Assembly (NCBI GenBank): GCA_964512045.1
Contig: CAZEJK010000079.1
Coordinates: forward strand, 1-21,910
DNA length: 21,910 nt
Direction of reading: 5' to 3'
Source: CAZEJK01 sp964512045
Lineage (GTDB): Bacteria; Acidobacteriota; Thermoanaerobaculia; Thermoanaerobaculales; Sulfomarinibacteraceae
The notes beneath the pieces were generated by a model. The model ran no database searches, was not told the origin of the DNA, and worked only from the letters and a program-made list of their open reading frames with translations. A program made the position numbers and the translations under genes. Shown one piece after another: positions 1 through 7,600 of this stretch. Each line of letters begins with the position of its first letter. The first letter of the stretch is position 1.

Positions 1-2
1 CC

Positions 3-89
3 TCCCCCACCCTCTACGACCCCCTGGACAAGATCTACTACTCGCTCCCTTCGGTGTGGGCAACCCGTCCGGCTCCACCATCGGCCTGA
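3..89 (+). CDS. C-terminal end of an unknown protein (partial, runs off the left edge)
   Basis: The frame beginning at base 3 stays open from the window edge and encodes about 28 residues, including LYDPLDKIYYSLPSVWATRP, before a TGA at 87-89. Three things support it. The peptide has a natural composition. A hairpin terminator begins four bases after the stop. The one base that differs from the downstream duplicate (base 56 G, base 233 A) is a silent valine third position in this frame. I do not recognise the family, and the start lies outside the window. Confidence 0.45.
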   Translation, partial: SPTLYDPLDKIYYSLPSVWATRPAPPSA

Positions 90-92
90 TCA

Positions 93-118
93 CGCCGCCC
101 AGTCGGGCGGCGTTTCTG
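93..118 (+). terminator. Rho-independent terminator after the partial gene
   Basis: CGCCGCCC (93-100) pairs perfectly with GGGCGGCG (105-112) across a 4-base AGTC loop, and TTTCT follows directly. The hairpin starts four bases after the stop at 87-89. The T tract is short, so termination may be leaky. Confidence 0.6.
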
Positions 119-177
119 ATGCCGATGGCGGATCCGCTCGTGATCGTCACCCCGAGATGAGCGAAGTAGATCTAAGC

Positions 178-266
178 CCTCCCCCACCCTCTACGACCCC
201 CTGGACAAGATCTACTACTCGCTCCCTTCGGTATGGGCAACCCGTCCGGCTCCACCATCGGCCTGA
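178..266 (+). pseudogene. Duplicated 3' gene fragment without a start
   Basis: This second copy carries the same 28-residue C-terminal reading frame as bases 3-89, ending in TGA at 264-266. Upstream the frame is closed by a TGA at 141-143 and has no usable start codon, so it should not be expressed. It is best read as a leftover of a local duplication or of recombination. Confidence 0.5.
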
Positions 267-371
267 TCACGCCGCCTCGCGCAGCAGCTCCGGACGCAAG
301 CGAGACTCGTGCAGGACGACTCGAGTGATGTCGGCGAGCCGCCGCCTGATGGGCTCGCGTCCCGCACATCT
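267..371 (-). pseudogene. Possible TetR-family regulator fragment
   Basis: On the minus strand a 34-codon stretch lies between a TAA (374-372) and a TGA (269-267). It contains IRRRLADITRVVLHESRLRP, which resembles the ligand-domain helix of AcrR/TetR regulators, where a run such as 'vlaEarrfPel' is typical. It has no start codon. Its stop is supplied by the direct repeat, and its upstream end coincides with the AT-rich block before hipB. The family assignment rests on one helix and is weak. Confidence 0.27.
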
Positions 372-440
372 TTACATTGCGGAAAACTAATAGTAACCTT
401 CTACTTATTAAGGAGCATCAGGGTTATTAAAGAGTAAAAT
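371..440 (+). promoter_or_regulatory. AT-rich promoter/operator region of hipBA
   Basis: Base composition changes sharply at about 371, from GC-rich to strongly AT-rich, up to the hipB start. TTATTAA occurs twice (405-411 and 424-430), 19 bases apart, close to two helical turns. GTTAT (423-427) and ATAAC (448-452) form a weak inverted pair around the start codon. HipB-type antitoxins usually repress their own operon, so these are candidate operators. A good Shine-Dalgarno sequence AAGGAG (410-415) lies 25 bases before the ATG, too far to serve it. No convincing -35/-10 pair was found. Confidence 0.45.
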
Positions 441-803
441 ATGACGTATAACATTCAGTTCTCTACCGCGACAAGCGAGCAGATCGAGTCAGCCCTCTGT
501 GCCCGACTGAGCCGCATCCGGTTGTCGAGAAACATCACTCAGAGACAGCTCGCCGAAGAGGCAGGCGTTTCGCTGCGGACTATCGGTCGGATGGAAAACG
601 GCGAGGGCGTTTCACTGGACACCTTCATTCGTGTGCTCATCGCCCTGCGGATCCAGCACAGTCTCGAGATCCTGCTTCCGGACCCTGTGGTCCGCCCCGT
701 CGAGCGCGTCTCCGAACGTGGAAGCGAGCGCCGACGGGCGCGCCCAAAAGTGACATCCGAGGATCAAAAAGCCTGGACATGGGGTGATGACGACGATGAC
801 TGA
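441..803 (+). CDS. hipB: HipB-like antitoxin, XRE-family DNA-binding protein
   Basis: This 120-residue protein is the antitoxin and autorepressor of a HipBA module. Residues about 20-80 form a Cro/C1-type helix-turn-helix (LSRNITQRQLAEEAGVSLRT, then a typical scaffold helix with IGRMENGEGVSL). The tail from about residue 84 is basic (SERRRAR) and ends in AWTWG plus five aspartates. In E. coli HipB a C-terminal tryptophan inserts into HipA, so the late W residues fit toxin contact. The start is fixed at 441 because an in-frame TAA lies two codons upstream (435-437). The gene overlaps hipA by 20 bases or fewer, which implies translational coupling. At 120 residues it is longer than the 88-residue E. 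coli protein because of its N-terminal extension and tail. Confidence 0.88.
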   Translation: MTYNIQFSTATSEQIESALCARLSRIRLSRNITQRQLAEEAGVSLRTIGRMENGEGVSLDTFIRVLIALRIQHSLEILLPDPVVRPVERVSERGSERRRARPKVTSEDQKAWTWGDDDDD

Positions 804-2094
804 TGCGCGCGTCATTCTCTGGGGCCGCGACATCGGGGCCGTCACCTGGGTGGAGGATCGAGAGCTCGGCGTGTTCCAGTACACACCGGAGTTCGCACGA
901 AGCGGGATCCAGACTTCGCCACTGATGATGCCGCTCGACGAAGCACCATACGAGTTCCCTGCACTCGCGCGACGCGCATTCAAGGGTCTCCCAGGGATGC
1001 TGGCCGACTCGCTGCCGGATACCTTTGGCAACGCTCTCATTGATGCCTGGTTGGCGAGCCAGGGCCGTGCGGCGTCGAGCTTCAATCCGGTCGAACGCCT
1101 TTGCTATGTGGGCCGACGAGGAATGGGCGCCCTCGAGTTCGAGCCTGCAGTGTTTGGGCCATCCTCGGAATCCCGCCAGCTCGATGTGGCACGTCTCGTC
1201 GAGCTCGCCAATCGCATACTCGACGAACGTTCGCGCTTGCAGGGTGCGTTCACGGGACTGGACGACACGCGGGCCATCGAGGACATACTGCGGGTCGGGA
1301 CCTCGGCCGGCGGAGCGCGTGCAAAGGCGATTCTGGCGTGGAACCCGAGCACCGGAGTGTTTCGCTCCGGACACGTGGACTCGGGTGACGGCTTCGAGCA
1401 CTGGCTCATGAAGTTCGACGGAGTCTCGAACAACCGGGACAAAGAGCTCGCGGATCCCCTGGGGTACGGGCTCGTCGAGTACGCCTATCACCTGATGGCG
1501 TGCGCGATCGGCATCGACATGTCTGAGTGCCGCCTTCACCACGAGGGCGGCCGAAGCCACTTCATGACCCGCAGATTCGATCGCACCCCAACAGGAAGCA
1601 AGCTTCACATGCAGTCTCTGGGCGCCATGGCTCACCTCGACTACAACCAGCCCGCCTCGTACTCCTACGAGCAGGCGCTGCAGGTGATTCGCCGGCTGGG
1701 CCTTCCCATGCGCGATCAGCAACAGCAGTTCCTACGCGCGGTCTTCAACGTGGTGGCCCGGAATCACGACGATCACGTGAAGAACATCTCGTTCCTCATG
1801 GACCGCAGGGGCGAGTGGCGTCTCTCTCCGGCCTACGACATCTCGTACTCCTGGGACCCGCAGGGTGAGTGGACGAGTCGGCATCAGATGAGCCTCAACG
1901 GCAAGCGCGACGGCTTCGAGCGCGGCGACGTGATCTCACTGGCCGCTCGTGCAGGGATCAAGAAGGCGCCGGCCACTGAGATGGTCGACCATGTCACCAC
2001 CGTTGTCCAGAGATGGCTCGAGTTCGCTGACCGGGCCGGAGTCCCGGAGGATCGCGCCGCACAGATCGGGCGTACCCACCGACTGAGCATCTAG
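784..2094 (+). CDS. hipA: HipA-like serine/threonine kinase toxin
   Basis: The protein (436 aa from the GTG at 784) belongs to the HipA kinase family; E. coli HipA phosphorylates glutamyl-tRNA synthetase and induces dormancy. The N-terminal HipA domain covers about residues 5-110. The nucleotide-binding loop is GTSAGGARAKA (172-182). The catalytic segment is NHDDHVKN (327-334), with D329 or D330 as the expected catalytic base, followed by the metal-binding SPAYDIS (348-354, D352). All key motifs are present, so the kinase looks functional. Start sites at 784 (GTG), 787 (ATG) and 796 (ATG) are all possible; 796 gives the family-like N-terminus MTDARVILWG. Length matches the family (about 440). 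HipB directly upstream should neutralise it. Confidence 0.9.
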   Translation: MMTTMTDARVILWGRDIGAVTWVEDRELGVFQYTPEFARSGIQTSPLMMPLDEAPYEFPALARRAFKGLPGMLADSLPDTFGNALIDAWLASQGRAASSFNPVERLCYVGRRGMGALEFEPAVFGPSSESRQLDVARLVELANRILDERSRLQGAFTGLDDTRAIEDILRVGTSAGGARAKAILAWNPSTGVFRSGHVDSGDGFEHWLMKFDGVSNNRDKELADPLGYGLVEYAYHLMACAIGIDMSECRLHHEGGRSHFMTRRFDRTPTGSKLHMQSLGAMAHLDYNQPASYSYEQALQVIRRLGLPMRDQQQQFLRAVFNVVARNHDDHVKNISFLMDRRGEWRLSPAYDISYSWDPQGEWTSRHQMSLNGKRDGFERGDVISLAARAGIKKAPATEMVDHVTTVVQRWLEFADRAGVPEDRAAQIGRTHRLSI

Positions 2095-2351
2095 ATCGAA
2101 TCGACTCCGCACGCCAGACGAACGCGCCATCATCTCGAACACTACCGCGCCAGTGCATTGAAAAGGCAGCACGTTACTTCCAACGCGGCCGCGGGCCGCA
2201 ACCAAAGTGATGCTCCGACGGTGCTGGTCCCGGCCCCGACAGCCGGATCCCGGCCATCCGGCCCCCGGCGATCATGCCTCGAGTCTTCGAAGATGTGGGC
2301 TGCTCGAGCTGCTCAACGGTTCGCGCCGGAGATCGCTTTGTTCCGCAACAG
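2095..2351. other. Non-coding spacer with one hairpin
   Basis: No convincing gene was seen between hipA and the transporter promoter; short open frames here have no ribosome site or family features. GCCGGAT (2242-2248) pairs with ATCCGGC (2256-2262) across a 7-base loop. No T tract follows on either strand, so it is not a classical terminator, although it could help end hipBA transcription. Confidence 0.45.
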
Positions 2352-2381
2352 TTGACCCGGCCAGGTCAATGGTGCCAGAAT
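2352..2381 (+). promoter_or_regulatory. Candidate sigma-70 promoter for the EamA transporter
   Basis: TTGACC (2352-2357, five of six to consensus) is followed after 18 bases by CAGAAT (2376-2381, four of six), with an extended -10 TG at 2373-2374. It lies about 160 bases before the transporter start. Inferred from consensus only. Confidence 0.35.
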
Positions 2382-2540
2382 CGCTCGTCGACTGAAGGGT
2401 GGCTAGGGTTCCGCCGGCGACAGTCGGGCTGGTCCAAGCGCCACAGAAGGCCGAGTCCTCGGCTCGCACCTAGACGGAGAAAAGCCTGGAGGGGATAGGT
2501 CGGCACAGCACGGGCTGTGCCCATACCTCAAGGAGACCCC

Positions 2541-3500
2541 ATGGCTGAAACCCGTCGACCCCGTCGCTTCCCACGACTGCAGGCGTTGTTCGTCACCTTC
2601 CTCTGGTCCACGTCGTGGGTCCTGATCAAGCTCGGTCTAGAAGAGATACCAGCCATCAGCTTCGCTGGAATGCGGTACACCCTGGCCTTCCTGATCCTTG
2701 CACCAGCGCTGTTGGTGAGCGCACTTCGAAGGGCGGAGCTGCGCAGACTGAGACCTTCCGATTGGTTTCGGCTGTCCGTCCTTGGCGTCGTGTTCTACTC
2801 CCTCACACAGGGCGCTCAGTTCGTCGCCCTCGCCTTTCTGCCCGCGGTCACGCTCAGCTTGATTCTCTCCTTCTCGCCGGCAGCCGTCGCGCTCCTCGGC
2901 GCCTCGTTTCTGGGGGAGCGGCTCACTCGCGGCCAGTGGCTCGGAGTCTGCTCCTTCCTTCTCGGAGCGGTCGTCTACTTTCTCCCCCTCAAGCTGCCCC
3001 TCCAGGTCATCGGTCTGGTTGTGGCCGCGGTTGGGTTGCTCGCCAACTCGTGCGCCTCGCTGCTCGGCCGATCCGTGAACCGTCGCGGCGACCTCCACCC
3101 TCTCCTGGTCACGGTCGTGAGCATGGGTATCGGGTCGTCTCTCCTCCTGGCCGTTGGGATCATCGTCGAGGGTGTGCCTCGCCTGGACCTCTCTGGCTGG
3201 GGCATCATCATCTGGCTGGCGGTCATCAACACCGCCCTGGCGTTCACTATCTGGAACCACACCCTGCGGACCCTCACCGCAATCGAGTCGACCCTGATCA
3301 ACAACACTATGCTGATTCAGATCGCGATTCTCGCCTGGCTCTTCCTTGGCGAGCCGATCAGCGCCAGGGAGGGAGCCGGGCTCCTCCTGGCCGTGCTCGG
3401 CGTGCTCGGCGTCCAGCTCGCAGGTGTCCGCGTGAAGGAGCAGCATCCTGCAGACTCCCCTGAGAATGCGCTGCAGGAGGGGACGATTGTCAACTCCTGA
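2541..3500 (+). CDS. EamA/DMT-superfamily inner-membrane transporter
   Basis: This 319-residue protein has ten hydrophobic segments in two repeated halves, the layout of EamA-domain drug/metabolite exporters. The first half starts with LFVTFLWSTSWVLIKLGL and an alpha-helical pair containing FAGMRYTLAF, typical of the repeat. The second half starts at about residue 150. The C-terminal tail is short and polar. The start is the ATG at 2541 because AAGGAG (2530-2535) lies five bases before it; an in-frame GTG at 2517 has no such site. Relatives export amino acids, purines or other metabolites, but the substrate cannot be read from sequence. The gene stands alone. Confidence 0.88.
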   Translation: MAETRRPRRFPRLQALFVTFLWSTSWVLIKLGLEEIPAISFAGMRYTLAFLILAPALLVSALRRAELRRLRPSDWFRLSVLGVVFYSLTQGAQFVALAFLPAVTLSLILSFSPAAVALLGASFLGERLTRGQWLGVCSFLLGAVVYFLPLKLPLQVIGLVVAAVGLLANSCASLLGRSVNRRGDLHPLLVTVVSMGIGSSLLLAVGIIVEGVPRLDLSGWGIIIWLAVINTALAFTIWNHTLRTLTAIESTLINNTMLIQIAILAWLFLGEPISAREGAGLLLAVLGVLGVQLAGVRVKEQHPADSPENALQEGTIVNS

Positions 3501-3716
3501 TGAAGAGCTGTCATCGATCGACCGCTACACCGCGGTCGCCATCGCACTGATGGATCGCATCTGCGCCAGGACCTGAAAGCTTATCGGAAGCGTCTCTCTC
3601 GGTCGATCGGAGCTCCGCGGGCTCTCAGTTGTACGATGGCGTCGCAACCCGGAATCACTCGCACCCAGAATCGGTTGGGAGAGGAGCTGAAGATATCCTA
3701 CAGGCAGGAGGAGCCC
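3501..3716. other. Intergenic spacer before the GEVED gene
   Basis: No gene was seen. GACCGC (3520-3525) and GCGGTC (3532-3537) could form a small hairpin 20 bases after the transporter stop, without a T tract. The spacer ends in a very strong Shine-Dalgarno sequence AGGAGGAG (3706-3713), which fixes the start of the next gene at 3717. Confidence 0.4.
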
Positions 3717-4556
3717 ATGCAGTCTGCTGCTCTCGTTCGCCGCTGGTGGATCACCGGACTCGTGCTCGCGGCGGCGGCGCCGTTCGCGGCGGCCCAGGAG
3801 AACATCACCAGCGGGTTGACGATCCCCGCAGGGGCGTCGGTAACCATCGAGGTTGACGTCGAGGTCGCCTCGTCGCTGTCGGACCAGGTGACGGTGCACC
3901 AGGTGTGTGCGCAGGCCGAGGTCTCCGGCACCGGGTTCACGACCGTCGACTCGGACGACCCGGAGACAGCTACCGCCGGGGACTCCACATGCACGTCGCT
4001 GCCCGATTACGGTGACGCGCCAAACGATGGGTCAACCACCTTCTACCCGACACTCGCAGTGGACAACGGAGCCGTACACGCTCTCGGCTCCGGCATCTTC
4101 CTCGGCAACGCCGGCACGTCTCTGGACACCGACAGCGACGGCCAGCCCACGGGCTTTGCCGACGGCGATGACACCGACGGCAACAACGACGATGACGGCG
4201 TCACCTTCGCATCGGCTATCAACCCCGGGTCGAACGCCACAGTCGATGTGACCGCCTCCTCGGCGTGCGGCAGCGTGACCTGCTACCTCAACGCCTGGAT
4301 GGACTTTGACGGTGACGGCACCTGGGACGACACGGGCGAGCAGATCTTCACCGACCAGGTGGTCACGAGCGGCCTCAACTCTGGCCTGACCTACGCGGTC
4401 CCCGTCGGCGCGACAGGGAACTCCAACACGTACACGCGCTTCCGGGTCTCGACGGACTCCGGCCTGTCCTACACCGGCCTGGCGTCGAACGGCGAGGTCG
4501 AGGACTACCTCGTCACCACCGTCCCTGTCGAGCTGATGAGCTTCGATGTCGAGTAA
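3717..4556 (+). CDS. Secreted GEVED-domain protein with VPVELxSF tail
   Basis: The 279-residue product has a Sec signal peptide (R8 R9, hydrophobic core 12-25, cleavage probably after AAA at 24-26). Residues about 28-87 look like the last strands of a DUF11-type repeat (a VCAQAEVSGTGF segment, then DDPETATAGDSTCT). A linker LPDYGDAPNDG leads into a GEVED domain (about 88-268) with aspartate-rich, calcium-like segments (DTDSDGQPTGFADGDDTDG; DFDGDGTWDD) and the signature NGEVEDY near the end. The last residues are VPVELMSFDVE. Start 3717 is chosen for its AGGAGGAG site; an in-frame ATG at 3636 would bury the signal peptide. The half-repeat at the N-terminus suggests shortening from a longer multi-domain ancestor. 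Role: extracellular or cell-surface, otherwise unknown. Confidence 0.82.
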   Translation: MQSAALVRRWWITGLVLAAAAPFAAAQENITSGLTIPAGASVTIEVDVEVASSLSDQVTVHQVCAQAEVSGTGFTTVDSDDPETATAGDSTCTSLPDYGDAPNDGSTTFYPTLAVDNGAVHALGSGIFLGNAGTSLDTDSDGQPTGFADGDDTDGNNDDDGVTFASAINPGSNATVDVTASSACGSVTCYLNAWMDFDGDGTWDDTGEQIFTDQVVTSGLNSGLTYAVPVGATGNSNTYTRFRVSTDSGLSYTGLASNGEVEDYLVTTVPVELMSFDVE

Positions 4557-4695
4557 TCCTCTCCTGTCAGCGACGGTCGGCCACGCGGTATCCGAAACCG
4601 CACAGCTAGCTGGCGCAATGAGCTCCACCAGCGCACGATGCGTCCGGCACGGCCGAGGCGGTCACGACGAGCCGAAAACACTACGGGATCACACC

Positions 4696-7600
4696 ATGAC
4701 ACTCCCTATCCGAACGCTTGCTCTCATCCTTGGCATCGCCCTCGCGGCTGCGACCGGAGCCGCAACCACGATCGACGATCTCCAGCTCGCCCAGTCGGTG
4801 TCCACCGGCGGCACGGCATCCAGCGAGGTGACTCCGGGGGGCGGCGAGGTGGTTGTCGGCGGCGCGCGCGATTTGGCGGTGACCACGGACAACGCCGCGG
4901 TCACGGCCGACGTCGCAACGGGTGCGCTTGTCTTCGTGGTCCCGGCGGCGACAGCCGGAAGCGCAGTCGCGACCTGGGACGGCGTTGACGGGGCGCCGGC
5001 GACGCTCGACGCCACCGGCCTCGGCGGCGCCGATCTCACCGACGGTGGAGCGCACGATGCCCTGTCCCTGAGCGTCGTGGCCGCTGCCGGGGCGCCGGTG
5101 CTGACGATCGAGGTGTACACCAACGCCGCGAGCTGGTCCGCAACCAGCTTCACGCTTCCGGACACGGCCTCGACAACGGCCTACCTGCTCCCGTACGCCG
5201 ACTTCGTGGCCGGTGCCGGCGCCGGAGCGACCTTCTCGAACGTCGGCGCCGTGGTGCTGCGCCTTTCCGGCAGCGACGCCTCTGCGACCCTCGGCCCGAT
5301 CGCCACGGCCGCCGCCGCACCGGCGCTGACAGTGACGCAGCGGGACCTCGATGCCACTGCGCTCGGCACGGGTACCGGCAGCGAGCTGGCAAGCACACCG
5401 CGATCGCCGGGCGACAGCTACACGGTGTCGCTGACGATCACCAACACCGGCGACGATGCGGTTGACGTGTCGGTGGATCAGCTGCTGGACACTGACCTGT
5501 CAACGGTCGGTTCGTTCCGGTCGACGCCAGTGGTTCGTCGCGACGTCTACAGCGGTTGCGGGAACACGACGCTCGCCTCCGACGGCTCGACGGTCCTCGG
5601 CCTGATCGAGGGCGCGGACAACGACTACGACCCCGACGGTCAGAGCCTGACCGTCACGTCGGTGCAGGCGACGACCGACGAGGGCGGCAGCGTCACCCTG
5701 GATGCGGCCGCCACCGGCGCGTTCACCTACCTACCGCCAGCGGGCTTCACCGGGGTCGACCGCTTCACCTACACGGTGGAGGACCCAGACGGCAACGCGG
5801 CCACCGGCGAGGTGTTGGTCTCGCTCGAGAACACGGTCTGGTTCGTGGACTCGTCCGCGGCGGGCTCCAACGAGGGCACGCAGGCGAACCCGTTCACTGA
5901 TCTGTCGATGCTCGACGGCACCGCGGGCGACGTCGACGGTCCAGGCGACATCATCTTCGTGTACGCCGGCAGCTCTGGGGTGACGCCGTACGCCGGCGGG
6001 ATCGCGCTGGAGGCGGACCAGAAGCTGATCGGCGAGGGCGTCGGTCTGAGCGGGTGCACCACGATCGCCGCCGGCGCTACGCCGGTTATCGCGGTGGCGG
6101 GAGCCAACGTCGTCGAGCTCGGCTCGGATAACACCGTGTCGGGCCTGCTACTGCAGCCGTCCGATGCGGCGGCCACGGCGCTCGCCGGCATCGGCTTCGG
6201 CACCGCGACGCTCTCCTCACTGGCGCTCGACGGCGTTGGCGCAGCGCTGGACCTGACCACCGGCACGCTCAGCGCCACAATCGATCGGATCGTCACCACG
6301 GGCAACGCCGCGGCGGTGGGCCTCGATGGCGTCGGCGGCTCGCTGACGGTATCCGACGGCGCCGGCGCCGACACCTCGGTGTCGAACGCCGCCAGCGGCA
6401 TCTCGGTCAGTAACGCGCCGTCCGGCGCGACCTTCGACTTCGCCGACGTCTCGGTCGGCGCCGCATCGAGCGGGGTCAGCCTGACCTCGAGCGCCTCCGC
6501 GAGCTTCGCGTTCTCGAGCCTGGACGTCACCACCACCGCAGGTCCCGGGTTGAGAGCAGATACCGTTGGCACCCTCTCGCTCGGCGGCACGACGAACACC
6601 GTCAGCGCAACCGGCGGACCGGCCGTCGACCTCTCCAGCGTGACGCTCGGTACGAATGCGACCTTCTCGACCCTGGCCTCCACGAGCAGCACGACGGGTC
6701 CGGGGATCCGGTTGAGCAACGTCGCCGGATCGTTCGTGTTCTCCGGAGGGAGCACGACAGTCACCAACGTGGGCGGCGGCCAGCCCGGAATCCAGTTGCT
6801 CTCGTCCGATGCTCAGGTGCTGTTTGCCACAGCGACGATCAACGGCACCACCGGCGACGGCATCCTCGTGACGTCGATGAACGGCCCCGTCACCTTCACC
6901 ACGGTCACGGTCGACGGTGCGGGTGGCGCGGGCATCGACCTCGACTCGAACGCTGGCACGGTCGCGGTGAACGGCGGCGCCATCGGGGCGACCACGCCGC
7001 CGACCGGGATCGGCGTCGACCTCAACGGCGGCGCGGCCAACGTCACGATCGCCGCTGCGATCACCACCACTGGAGGCACCGCCGTGCAGGTCACCGGCCG
7101 CACCGGCGGCGGCGCCACCTTCTCCGGCGCCGTCAGCCACAACGCCTCGGCAATCGGCATCGACGTCAGCGGCAACAGCGCGGGCTCGACGACGTTCTCG
7201 AGCCCGACCAAGGTCATCAACAGCGGCGCGGCCACCGCCGTCAACCTGAGCACCAACGCCGCCCACGCGGTGTCGTTCACCAACGGCGGTCTCGACATCG
7301 ACACCTCCGGGACCGCCACGGCGTTCCTCGCCGGCGGCGGCGGAGCCGTCGAGGTCACCGGCTCGGGCAACACCGTCAGGACCAACAACTCCGGCGGCAC
7401 CGGCACCGCCGTCAGCATCTCCAACGTGACGATCGGCGCGTCCGGCGTGACCTTCGAACGGGTCGACGTCACCGGCGCGGCAACCGGGATGGTGCTGAAC
7501 ACCACCGGTTCGTCCGGTGGCTTCTCGATCACCGGCGACGCCGGATCGACCGCTAACGGCTCCGGCGGAACACTTGCAAGCATTACAGGCTCTGCGATCG

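Larger units (their letters stand above)
1..276 (+). repeat. Direct repeat of 99 bp, period 177 bp (1-99 and 178-276)
   Basis: Bases 1-99 and 178-276 are identical except for one substitution (56 G, 233 A). The first copy holds the last codons of the partial gene, its stop, and the left part of its terminator arm. The second copy breaks off inside that terminator arm (276), so the hairpin is not rebuilt there. The left end of the first copy may extend beyond the window. Confidence 0.9.

Noticed and set aside
157..390. 77-codon open frame across the direct repeat
   Set aside because: Its sequence is Pro/Arg/Ser-rich, it crosses the repeat junction, and it is in a different frame from the gene-end fragment.
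637..1722. Long open frame antisense to hipA
   Set aside because: It mirrors the codon pattern of hipA in GC-rich DNA, has no family features and no ribosome site, and hipA is unmistakable.
2158..2498. Small overlapping open frames between hipA and the transporter
   Set aside because: No ribosome site, biased composition and no family resemblance; a promoter-like sequence lies inside them.
6400..7600. CRISPR-like or tandem DNA repeats inside the beta-helix gene
   Set aside because: The repetition is at protein level (Gly/Ser/Thr strands with varied codons). No DNA unit recurs at fixed spacing.
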